Source: Phytophthora quininea
Lineage: Eukaryota > Oomycota > Peronosporomycetes > Peronosporales > Peronosporaceae
Length of the DNA: 64,000 nucleotides
Direction: 5' to 3'
NCBI GenBank assembly: GCA_011947345.1
Contig: JAAVTG010000319.1
Coordinates: 1 to 64,000, forward strand
A program made the translations under genes and the position numbers. The notes below the pieces were generated by a model. The model had not been told where the DNA came from. It saw nothing but the letters and a program-made list of their open reading frames with translations, and did no database searches. Each line of letters begins with the position of its first letter. Positions within the stretch are counted from its first letter, which is position 1. Below are positions 12,095 to 23,426 of this stretch, in pieces.

Positions 12095-14363
12095 ATGGTG
12101 AGCAAGCAGACGCACCGGCATCATCCTAGCGGTCAAGCTACGGGAGTGAAGAACGCCAGGTGCTGCAGGAATCGGTCGCTGAGAGAAGACGGTACGCCTA
12201 TGACAAGGGAAGTAAAGCGAGGAAAAGCGTTCAAGATGACAGAAATTAGTGAAGATGAGGAGAGCGACATGGATGACGAAGTCTATGGAGCTGTCCACCA
12301 ACTTCCTGGTCGCTATGGCAATCAATTGGGCGACCTCACGCCAGACTCTGAGCGTGTACTCCTGCGCCATCCAGCAAAGTTGCAGCGCTCAACCGCGAAA
12401 TGAAAGTGTTGGAAACCCGCTACTTCCGCACCCGATTACATCTTGAGAAGTCCAATGAAAAGGTGCGACAAAGTGTTTTAGGTTGGTGAAGATCATGTTA
12501 TGCTAAATATTGGGCTTCCAGAGTGACCAACTTCGTCGAGAGATGAAGAAGGTGATGGACCGCAACGCTAAAATGGAGCGCGAGGTCGTTAAACTTCGGC
12601 ATTTGGTAGGTGGCCAACAGGATAGACACCTTGAAAGCTCTCGTGCTCACCACTTCATCGTATCTTCAGGTTGACCGTATTCAATCTGAGCGCAAACAAC
12701 TAGAGCAACAAGCCATTAGCAATCGCGACTACGCCAAGAAGATTGAACATCGCTTTTTCATGGGCACTAAGGGCCAATCACTTGCCCAATGCAACCTAGA
12801 GCTCGGTTCAAAGTTGCGTGCAGCTGAGGAAACCCTCAAAAAGCAGACAAAAGCTCTTGAAAAGAGCCAACAGGAAGGCGAAGACGCACGAGAGAAATTG
12901 GACATCGTACAACGCGCTTTAGAGACGCGACTCGAAGAGTACGAGCTCAATGGTAGTTTGCACACTGGTCTTCTGTTCGAGATCTCACAACTGCAAGACC
13001 ATGGCGAGGCTTTAGCCTTGCAGCTCGCCAAAGAGCGGAAACAAGTAGCTGCTTTAGCAATGCAACTGAAAAAGTCTCAAAAGCGAGAAGAAGATCTAGA
13101 GGAGGCTCGAACTGTCCGGGAGACGTTTGTCGCAACGATGGAGAAGGAGCGCGCTGCAATTGATGAAAAACTTGCGCAGCTGTCTGGGGACGTGCAAACG
13201 GCGGCTTGTGAGAAGCGACTTTGCTTCGTTTCATCCACGAGCAAGCCGAAGCCAAATTTCAGTCAGAGGCAAAGCTAAAAGATGAACAAGCCCAAAGAAG
13301 GCAGGAGCTTGAGCGAGCGCAGCATGCGCAGCAGCTGTGGGAGGAAGAGAAACAGCAACTTAAACTTAATGTGCAGGCAGCACAACAAGAAGCGATTAGA
13401 CAGCGAGATAGCTACGAACAAACATTGTCTACTCTCCAAGAACAGCGCGAGGCGAATACTTTGCTGCGCACACAAGAAGCTGAAATGAAGCTCGGCTTGG
13501 AGCGACTCGAGGACGTTCGTAAGAAATGGGAAGACGACTTTCTAGCAGCGAAGGGCGTCTGTCGGGAACTCCAAACTACGGTAGAGCAGCATGAGGAAAG
13601 CGGACGGCAACTTCGCTCAGAAATCGATGCACTAGAGACAACACGGCGCGATCTGTTAAGCCAACTCGAAACAAAGCGGACAGAAGAACTAGCGCTTCGT
13701 GAAGCGATGGAGAGTGCGCTCCAGGATCTAGCGGCATTGTCACGACAGCGAAATGACGCTGCAAAGGCCATGAGTGAAGCTGTGACGATTAGCGCTTCCT
13801 CGCTGGAGGAACAGCAAGCACTTGAACGACAAGTTGAGACACAGCGCTCACAGATCGAAAAACTTAAGAACGCGAAGAATCTGCTGCAGAATGCCATGCT
13901 AGAACAACTAGCTGCACTTCGAAAGCAGCTGCATGTGGAACGACGCCAGCGGATCGAAGCAGAGGCTCGACTTAAGCACATGAAGCCTCCATCAGCACCA
14001 ATAGTTAGTATTCGTTCCGCATCCAGGTCAGCTGAGGTTGTCGATTGGGAGACACCACAGCCATTGCCTCCTCCGTCAGCTCCATCGCCGTCTCCTGCGA
14101 TGCTGCCCCAGTATCTCTCTACCGGACCAAGGAGCTATCGATCGTCGTCCGACTTGCCGTCTGCATTGCCTTCACCTTCGACATCATTGGCGTCTTCATC
14201 ATGTTCTGACATTGAAGACGACAGATGTGATGCCTTGGACGATGACTTCAGTCCTGCCAAATCTGCTTCCAGTACGCCTGCTTCAACTCTTCCGTTATCG
14301 AGCACCGAAGCAGATTCCGAAGGTGAAGCACATATCTCGCTGCTGGAGCTAGCAGATCAATGA
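12095..14363 (+). CDS. Long coiled-coil protein, function not recognised
   Basis: The ATG at 12095 opens a basic N-terminus, then an acidic patch (ISEDEESDMDDEVYG). Two small GT-AG introns follow (about 12463-12521 and 12606-12669). From there to about 13980 the protein is nearly continuous heptad-like coiled coil rich in E, K, Q, L and R (KLRAAEETLKKQTKALEKSQ, LKDEQAQRRQELERAQHAQQ). The last 130 residues are Pro/Ser-rich with an acidic cluster (DIEDDRCDALDDDF). One base is missing near 12378 and another change is needed near 13215, where the coiled coil continues in a new frame. Total length is about 680 residues. Such proteins occur at centrosomes, basal bodies, golgins and tethers; nothing here picks one. 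Confidence 0.75.
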
Positions 14364-14443
14364 CGAACACACATTCTTGTAGACAAACAATAAATATTTT
14401 ATGACTGAACTAATGGGGCAAAAAGAAAAGCTAAACGTTCTTC

Positions 14444-17400
14444 CTACATGGAGCACAAGATGTCGCCATGTAAATACCCGACATGCTTGCCTCCCCATGT
14501 CAGCATCACATCGAACGGGATCGGCTCCGCTTCGCTGATCACAGGCGAGGCGTGCGCCATCAAATCCGATTCTTTAAGACACAAAACGCCTTGTCCGCCA
14601 TGACCTTTTTCCGCTTCAATGCTGATGGCAATGTGCACTCCGCCGTTAACAGCTTTCGTGATGGCTGTATGGGTCACACCGTTAGACATCGCCTCTTTCC
14701 ACGCCGCTGTCCGGAAGTTCGTGTATGCCAATTGCGATTCCTCGTCGTCATCTACACGAGCACTAGACTGGAAGCCGTTCTGGACCAAGTGGGCGACCTC
14801 GTAAACCTTACGTTGAAGAGCGTAGACATCTTCTGACGGAAGAGGGAAGATTGTCGAGATACTCACAGGCTCTACGGGGATAAGCTCCAGTCGAGAAGCT
14901 GCAAGCGCAGACAGACGGTCATTCGTCATGGACAACTGCTGCGTTCCATTCGGTGCAGTCGTAAAGTCCGAATATTGGATTGGTGCCATCGTCCTCGAGC
15001 TGACGTTGCTGGTCGAGCGGATTTTACTGTTTCGTAAGACCCGACCCACGACTTGAGCAATCGAGGACTTCCGTCGCCGCCCGACAGAAACCCGAATGCT
15101 ATGTCGAGATGACTCGTTGCTGCTGGTCGTGCTGTTGGAGTTAACGCCTCCTCCACGACTGCTTTGACTCCGTCTTCCGGTTGTTCGACTGCTCGAGTGG
15201 TTAGACCCATTCCCGCGCCAACGTGTCCCCGTGGATTGTACGATGGAGCCGCCGTCCCTCTCCTCGTACGTCCAGATGTTCGCATCAAGCTTTACTAACT
15301 TAATTTTGAACTCATGAACGTCTCTCTTGTCGCGAAGAGCGTGGTTACCTTGTTGTAGATCCGCATGCGCTGCTTCGTCCATGTTGTAGGAGAAGTACCG
15401 ATCAATCTCCAGCTCGTACAAACTACAGACAGGCTTGTGCGTGGACGTCACAATGTCTTCACATGACCAATAGCCTAAGTTTTTGATCCGCTGCTTTGTG
15501 TCGTTCAAGGAATGCGCTAGAATGCGGTCCTTGTACGACGGCGGAGAGTCTCCAACCAGCATCTCTTCGTCGGGTTCGCAGAAGAAATCTCGGCAGGAGC
15601 GCTCCCCAACCATCGAGAAGGGGCAGCGACGCCAACTTTACGTGGGAACGACGGCAAAAACTCGATTGCAGGCTCTTCAAAGCCCGTGAAGATCTCTTTG
15701 GCTTCAATAGAAGCACGCAACTCATCGAACCGAAGGATTTCCTGCCATTTGCGTGACGTATTCTCAGTGACCAGATCAGATTTGGCCAGGAGATCGCGGA
15801 TCTTCTTGACATGGCCACGAGCGAGAGGCACAAAGTGGCCACTGGATGTCAGTCGGTCTAGCGCTCGGGGTTTACCGAGTCCTTGGTGGTCGAAATCGTC
15901 TGATGCACAAGTCGGGAGCTGGTTGTCTAGGAAAGACGACCAGCTACTGGGAATTTTACTTTCTTGGAGCGATTCATCCCCTTCGGTAATGACAATTGCG
16001 ACGCTTTCGACATCCTTCTCGCGAATGAATGGCGTTCTCAGAGAAGGAATACTCTCGCGCGACTGCATGAATGGAGCTGGAGACTTCAACATCGTAAATG
16101 GGAGGTCGTCCTCACACGAAGTGTAGACTTCCTCATAGATAGCGTCGCTGTTGGACGACCTTGAAGACTCGGCACTGCTTCGATTCCAAGAATCACCCGC
16201 ATTTTCGATGGGAAGGTGTCCGTGTTGGTCTTTTTGCAGTGGTTCGATGTCCGATCTTCGAACCGCCTTGATCTGTACTTCAATGGCAGCATCCGTCGCG
16301 CGTTTCAACGACTCTGCCTTGTACGCTTGGTCGATTGATGCGGCCAGCGTGGACCTCGACATATCGACATCATAGTTTAGATTCCCGGAAAGAATGGTGT
16401 GGTGGTACAGGTTCGGGAAATCGACAGCAGCGCGGTCGGCGTCCATGCCGAATGAGTGGACCAGACTGGAAGCGACTGCGTGCTTCGCAAACACATTGTC
16501 GTCTGTACGATACAGCCGTTGCGAGCTGTTAGCGAGGAAGTGCTGAGGTTGCACGAGACGAACGCGATGGACGCGTCAAAGTAGCGGATAGGAATCCCCA
16601 CGACCTCATTGAACGTCTTGCGCTGAGCCCACGTACGGCCGTCAGCTGCGTGAAACTTTACGTTGCCGCTGGAGTCATCTGCGTTATTCACAAACACGAT
16701 CTGACACACGGACGCCTGCAAAATAAAGACGGCAGCTGTTAGAGACTTGTTACAATGACTCGTCGAATCAAAGGGAGAGAACTTACGTCTTGAACATGGC
16801 CCCGCACAGCCGTTCCAGCAATCGAGGTGATGGATCGGTAGGCTGTGGGGTAGTTCACTTGAAGCAGATAGCCTCGAATCACCTGCTCGATCGTTTGCAC
16901 TTCGACACAATGTTGGAGTGAGAACACGTACAGATCCTTCCCTGCTGGAATCCAGTCTTCGAGGTTGGACGGGCACGGATTCCAGTTCATATCAAACGTC
17001 GTGACGAAGATGCTCGCTGTGCCCATGTGATGTCGCTCCTGCTCCCGTAGCCGCACAGAGCTGCGCACCATATCCTCCGAGAGCTTGCTGTTCTTAGTAG
17101 ACGACCCGCCGTTGCTCACCCACGGCTCACGCACATGCCGCACCACCCAGATGTGAAATTTGCCGTAGATGACGGCGTTAATGAAGCCCTGCAGCGGCAC
17201 AATGGTCGCGTGCAGCATGTCCAGCGTAAACGACGTCTTCCCTGATAAAGTCGCGTAGGCTCGATCGATCACCGCCGGCAGCCAGCACAGAATAAAGCCC
17301 GAGATGTAGACGGTGAGGTTGTGCACCACGGCGTAGTAGGCGTCGTTGGCGTCGTCGTTCTCGTACGTCTTGAGTCTCTTCTTCATGTTGATCTTGACCA

Positions 17401-18030
17401 GGATCAAGAAGACGCTCATGGCGATTCCTCCGGCGATGACCCAGAAGTACAGCACGCCGATCATCCACCAGAGCTCCTCCGTCGAGTCGTGCTCCACCAC
17501 GACCCAGCACCAGAGTCCTGCGTCCCCGAACTTGTTGCAGATGATACAAATGGTGGGGATGCCTAAAGTGAACAGCAAGGTCCAGAGGATGTACCATTTG
17601 ATCTTCTTCATCAGCATTTGCTGGTCCTCGCCCATGCAGACCCAGCGGTAGAGGTTCCAGGCCATGATGAGGTTCCAGAAGATGGGCGCGCCGTCCCCGA
17701 AGGTGATGACGAAGGCCTGAATCTTGCAGATGGGAGTCACTGGTTCTCCTGCGTCCTGGTCGAACGTGTCTGTAGGCAGGACGCCGAACGCGCGTCCGGT
17801 AGCGCCAAACAGGTCCAGGTACGCGATGATGTGGATGAGCTCCTTGGTCACGTCCAAGTGGTGCGCTGAGGCCGCGTAGACCGAGAGCGACTTGGCCTTA
17901 AGCCGTCGCGCGTACCAGTAGCGGCCGATGATGTAGAAGGCGCCGATGATGGACAGCACGGAGGACGTGGCCGACGCCACCGTCTGGTAGTGCTGGTGGC
18001 GCCGCTCGGCCCCGACGACGAGTTGCCCAT
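14444..18030 (-). CDS. GPCR fused to inositol polyphosphate 5-phosphatase-like domain (GPCR-bigram)
   Basis: The N-terminal half from 18030 has seven hydrophobic spans, including VLSIIGAFYIIGRYWYA, AFVITFGDGAPIFWNLIMAW (TM3), IKWYILWTLLFTLGIPTICI (TM4), LYFWVIAGGIAMSVFLILV (TM5) and VYISGFILCWLPAV (TM6), in the style of Dictyostelium and oomycete GPCR-bigrams. After TM7 (FINAVIYGKFHIWVV) the same frame enters a 5-phosphatase-like domain: ASIFVTTFDMNWNP, DLYVFSLQHCVEV, an intron (16786-16716), IAFVSC, ILSGNLNYDVDM, PPSYKDRIL, STHKPV. A Ser/Thr-rich basic insert and a C-terminal C2-like region follow. Joining receptor and phosphoinositide enzyme in one chain suggests direct coupling of ligand sensing to lipid signalling at a membrane. 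Several phosphatase catalytic residues are replaced. Frame changes are needed near 18015, 16550 and 15645. Confidence 0.88.
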
Positions 18031-21000
18031 GCTGCCGCAAATCAAGAACTGAATGGCCAGGTTCTTTTTTAGCCGGTGTAAGTTTATTCGATTAGAAAAA
18101 GGACAATTGGGGGAATGACTGATGCAGCGAACGAAGCGAAGTCCCACGAACAGTAACTTGCAGCGGAAGCTTGTAGGGATAGCTTGGCAGCATGAATGCT
18201 ATTGCCGCTAGCAACTGGAGCGATGGTATTGCTAGGACTCGCGGGTTTCGACATCGCATGGCGAGGACAAGCCGGTTTCGCTTCAAGCTCGGCTGTTTGA
18301 AGCTTGATGTTGGACCTGTTTTCGTCCAAGGCTTTCCGGTGGAGCAAAACACAGCGAGCGATGAGAATTGGGCGGCGAATGCAGCAGTACGAGAACACTT
18401 TGTCGCCTGCGTTTGCCTCGCGTTTGCATGCTGCTGGCGCCGCCGCCTAGAGCTCTGCTATTTGAGCCGGATTCATTCGGAGCAGATTCCGTGCGTTTTT
18501 CCTGGGCCCATCTCACTGTTGAGGCCGCAAATCGGCGACGAACACGTGCAACACATCACTTTTCAGCAATCTTTCGAGAACGATTACGTAGGGTTTAGTA
18601 TACAAATTAAAGTGTAAATAATAACATATTTTTACAATAAAGTCGAATATAAAATATGTGACGTGTGTTGCAGAATTGCTACATATGTAGCCTAATGCAC
18701 TAGAACATCGTGTAGGCTGGGATAACGTGGTTTACCAATTGATGGCCCACCAGGGCGACTTTAGGCACCAGTAGTCGTACCAAAAAAACTATCTGGCCTG
18801 CGCGCCTCGCCATTCCTGCATTGCATTCAAGAGCCTGCGAGCAAAAGTTTAGGCCCATTCGCACTAGAAACGAAATCGGATTGAGGGGGAATTACTCTTC
18901 AATGTTAGCAAAGAAAATATGTTATATTACCAACTTATCCAATCATGGACTGCTGCCCTAACATACTAAAACGTATATGAAATCACTCAAGCAACAGCGC
19001 TGTCAATGTGGAAATCCGGAGGCGTTAATGATATTTTTGTCACCTGCTGCGTAGCAGGTTGTGCTGATGAGCGTCTATTCTTCCGTGGAGAAGACACTAG
19101 CAAAAGCAAGTCTGTAATGCGCATTATCTTCGCAGTAGAATCAACTGTCTTGCGAGAGCTCTACTTCCTGGCTGGAGAAGGTGAAAGCGCTAGAATCTGT
19201 TCCCCGCAATCATCCGGTATAATCTGTGCTCGGTGCAGTGACTAACCTGAAAAAGGGTTAAGTATATTGGAGATGGGAAATTTTGCTCGTTTAGTGTCTT
19301 AGAAATGAAGTAGTTTGCGGTTCAGTGAGTTCGACATCTAAACGTCCTAGATGGCGGTACTATTCTCTAGTGGTTTGACTTTTTTACGCATGATATTTGT
19401 TCATAAATGAGGACAGGCTGTCATGCAAACTGAGGACGGGGTCTGGTATTTTACTCTTTGTGGTTTCTCCCTAGCTTTCTTGGTCACCTTTCTAGACTTG
19501 TGATGTGCAGCCTGTTGAATCGATCACGAAAGAACAAGCCAGGCAGGATCTGACACCACCGGGATATGTGGCTGGAAGCCTGTCACAGGAAGCTGTTACC
19601 AACCTGATGGAGGCGACCAGTCTTCCACAGCAAAACGTTTTGGTAAGTTGGAGCAGACATGGTTAGACTCGTTGTGGTATACACAAAAGGGCAAAAGGTG
19701 ACGCATTGTCTGGTATTATCACACAAGGATGCAAGATTACCAAACAAAATGGCGATCGAAATAGAACTCCGCTATGAAGTAAAATCGGAATATGTGGGAC
19801 GCACGGTCGTTGTTTTTCGCTTGGAGTGCTGTATTGACGTCTCGTTGTTGACCCTAGCATTTGTTAACCAGCTAGGGAACGACCAACACAGCTCGTGTAG
19901 AAAAAGAACTGCGAACCGAGCTGGCGGGACTTGTTCAGAGGTGATAAGGCCGTCACACTGAATATTATGTAAAGAAACCCGTTTTTCGCTTGGACTTTAG
20001 GAGCGTGCGCGATAATCTAGTCGCTCTCTCGTTTTTTTAATCACGCTGACGTTTCAGTGCGTATGACTACCAATAGATCTTATACAATAAAGTTCGTGTC
20101 CCGTCAGGTCACAAAAATGCACAATTCTGATTGGTCAAATATTATCAGTTCGCAGGAGTAAAGGTTAATGAATTACAATGCATAGATTAATTAAAAGGGA
20201 GCCAGGGTGGACTGGCTGCACGACAAAATAACTCGGCGAGAACGCTAGCGCGTAAATACTCCATTGGATTCATTAAACTAACGTAACAATGGCATACGGA
20301 TGTTCTTCGTATGCCTTGCACAAATCCGATTGAGTAATGTGTGCTAAACAAAATAGTGGCATATAGGAAGCACGGGCTCGTTGGTAATGAGAACGATACA
20401 GCTACACCCTCGGAGTTGGACCCGACTCAGTCGTGCTTCTGCCGTACAATGACAACGCCCACCGAGACACCATGTCTGCCCAGACATTATCTTCTCCGGT
20501 GTTATTGGTGTATCTCATAATGGAACTCACTCTCATCGCCCGCTGAAGCATCTTGGCTCGGATATGTTTCTTCGTCTTCCCATTATGGGAGAATGTGTAG
20601 ATCAGATTGCGGTGATCGCAGTATAGGCGGGGGTCTGCTGGCCAGAGAAGGAGGTGTGGCAGCTTATTACAGGCTCACAATAGTGAACGCCTCCTTTTCG
20701 ATGACAGTCGAGTTGTCTTGTGAAGCCGTGATAGCCCCACTGGTCTATTCTGCAACGGGTTTGTCACTCACGATGCCTCCGTTTGATGGCGCATCGGTCT
20801 TCCGGACGGGCACCATGGATACTTTATGTCGCTGTTAACTACAACAATTTGATGTTCAAATCGCCGTCCAACCGTGTAACCAAATTGTCATTTGATCCTG
20901 GTAGTGTCTTGTCTCTTCCGAATGCTGGTGGATTTAACGCATCCTTTGCTCTTGGGTGCCATCTTTAAGTGTGTTGGTCCCTTTCTTGGTGGTGCGGTTA

Positions 21001-22103
21001 TCATGATCTTCGATACAACACTGTTACTTTAACATGGTAAGACAATTTGTTTTCGAATAGTCAACGAGACATTCACTGTATTACGACCAGGAAATGCATT
21101 ACGAAACATTGAAGTTTTATTGACCCAACGAGTCTTCAGTTAAAGTTGACGAGTCTTTCGTGTACTTTAAAAATGGGCGATACCACGCATTTCTATTCAT
21201 CGCATACAAGTTTAAGTCCTTTACCCTTTCGTTTTCTAAGCACTCAGACATCACGTCGTGGCCCGCAAAATATCGGTCCATTCTAGGGACCACTCCAGGC
21301 CTGTCTCTGTCTTCTGCAGTCGTGTAGTGTGGTGTGGAGGTCCTTGCAAGATGAGTTCTAAGAGCCGAGTGACGCACGGAGGTGTTTGCTTGTTGGGTTG
21401 AACAGATTTGAGCATCTTCAACGCCCAAGGACTCATGTATCGGTGTTGCGTTACCTGGGTATGTTTTAGTTATTGATATTGTGATTGGCTTTCCTATTCA
21501 ATTGTCCTGTCCGCAATATGGAAATCCTGTGTTCAATGCGCTTTTTTTCGGAACATTGATTATTGCTAGGTTTGCAATTGGACTACAGCTAAACTGGCAC
21601 TTTCCAAGCTAGCGCCTGTCAGATCAGCCATACTTACCTATCCAGCCTACGCAGAAGTACAGGCAAACTCATTGTATCCGGCGCGAAATGAAATGTCTGC
21701 GAAACATACAATGAGATAGGAACTTTTAAATATTTGTGAGGTAAGATTTTGCCTCCTCTCTTGAGTTCACAGACGTCCTAGGCTACATCTTTCCACATCT
21801 CGCCAAATTCCGAAGATGTATTGGTTTTAGTTTCGGTGGGATCACTCTGAGACCAATTACTGAAATGGAAGTAGTTCGTGTAGGTTGACCGCAACAAGAT
21901 AGACCGGGTTGTTGTGCTGTAAAATCAAATGTCGCTGGTCCTCCAGTTTAAACTCCGTCCAGAAATTCACCCTCGCTTCCAAAATTCTGTCTTTTGCTTC
22001 GCTTTTCCGAACAGTTTTTGTTTTTTTAGAAAAAGTATTAAAACTACAATTTATAGATACTTTTCAACCGAAAGGACACTTCCACATTTGCTGTATCATC
22101 GTC
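18031..22103. other. Long gene-poor gap with ORF fragments
   Basis: AT-richer sequence with no gene I can support. Scattered open frames look like decayed coding sequence. About 19490-19645 (+) reads with strong codon-like character (QDLTPPGYVAGSLSQEAV). About 20640-20968 (+, needing one frame change near 20820) includes LTIVNASFSMTVELSCEAV and ends FNASFALGCHL. 21117-21428 (-) encodes about 100 residues. None has a recognisable domain. They may be relics of transposons or of a lost gene. No clear terminal repeats were found. Confidence 0.4.
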
Positions 22104-23379
22104 ATGGATACGACGGATGCGCCGCAGCTGATCGAGCACGTGAACCAGAGCGTGAGCTTCACGCCCAATGACACCAAGTGGATCCCCAGCTCCGCACGCT
22201 TCGTGTCCATGGGCATCTACCCCAAGGCCACGGGCGCCATCACCATCTTTGGGCTGAACCAGGGCCAACTCACAACGCATGCGGAGCTGGAGAAGCCACA
22301 CGGCATCAAATGCGGAACTTTCGGAGCTTCAACTCTAGAGGACCGACACTTGGCCACTGGCGACTTCGGAGGCGTCATGAGCGTCTGGTAGAGACATTGT
22401 AATGGTTAGAAACTCTAGTTAAAGAAATACTAAAAGAAAATATGGTTATGTTAAATTCTTGCAGGGATCTGGAGAAGCCCGACGTACCAGTGTACTCAGC
22501 TCAAGCGCACAAATCCATAGTCAATGCTATTGACGGCTGTGGAGGTCAAAACATCGGCAGTGGCGCTCCAGAGATCGTCACTGGAGGACGAGACGGCTGT
22601 ATCCGAGTCTGGGATGTAAGAGTATCTGACCCAGTGGTGACGTTGGCCCCTAAGGAAGAAGATGCAGCCAGAGACTGCTGGACAGTGTGCTTTGGCAACT
22701 CCTACAACGATAGCGAGCGCTGTGTGGTGGGCGGGTACGATAACGGAGACGTCAAAATGTTCGACCTGCGCACCAATTCGCTGCGGTGGGAGACCAACTG
22801 CCAGAACGGAGTCGTTAGCGTACAGTTCGACCGCAAGGACATTGAGATGAACAAACTGCTGGTAACGACGTTGGAGTCCAAATTCCGAGTCTACGATCTG
22901 CGGACATTCCACCCCGAGCAAGGCTTCGCGTGCATGACGGAGAAAGCGCACAAGTCGACGATTTGGCAGGGACGATTCTTGCCGCAGAATCGCGACTTGT
23001 TCATGACGGGCGGTGGCAATGGGGGTTCAACCTGTACAAATAGTAAGTGCTGGTAGCTGGAAGTGTAGACACTGTTGCTAATGAGTTTCTGTGAGTGCAG
23101 TCACTACCCACTGTCGAGAACTGCGAAGGATTCCGATGGACGTCTCTACGGTGTCTGTGGAACTGTAGAGCTGTTGAATTCGAGGGTGCTTTCGACTCAA
23201 CCGATTGTCAGTATGGACTGGAGGTACGAAGAAGACCTGCTGGAATTACTGTTGCTTACGAGGCAACTAAAGACTTTAATTGCTGCGATTACAGCCCGGA
23301 CCGCGAAGGTCTGTGTGTGATGGCGTGCTTGGACCAAACCGTCCGAGTCTACATCGTCACCAAAACAAACAAATACTGA
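22104..23379 (+). CDS. WDR92: WD40 dynein assembly factor WDR92/DNAAF10
   Basis: Propeller protein that works with the R2TP/prefoldin-like chaperone in cytoplasmic preassembly of axonemal dynein arms. Signature stretches match the animal family closely: [113 protein letters not shown] and the C-terminal [16 protein letters not shown]. Intron 1 is 22388-22464; a second small intron lies at about 23042-23099. Frame changes near 23027 (GGGGG run) and 23235 are needed. The stop at 23379 is 47 bp from the end of the convergent DRC4 gene. Length (about 370 residues) is near the family norm. Confidence 0.95.
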
Positions 23380-23426
23380 ACGAGGAGCGAACTCACGAGA
23401 ATATATTTTGGCGGCAAGAGACCGCT

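Noticed and set aside
17178..17597. Alternative minus frame and plus frames over the GPCR region
   Set aside because: No hydrophobic-span pattern; the main frame encodes a clear seven-span receptor.
21117..21428. Possible secreted effector gene (RxLR or Crinkler)
   Set aside because: No signal peptide, RxLR-dEER or LFLAK motif found here or in other small frames of the window.
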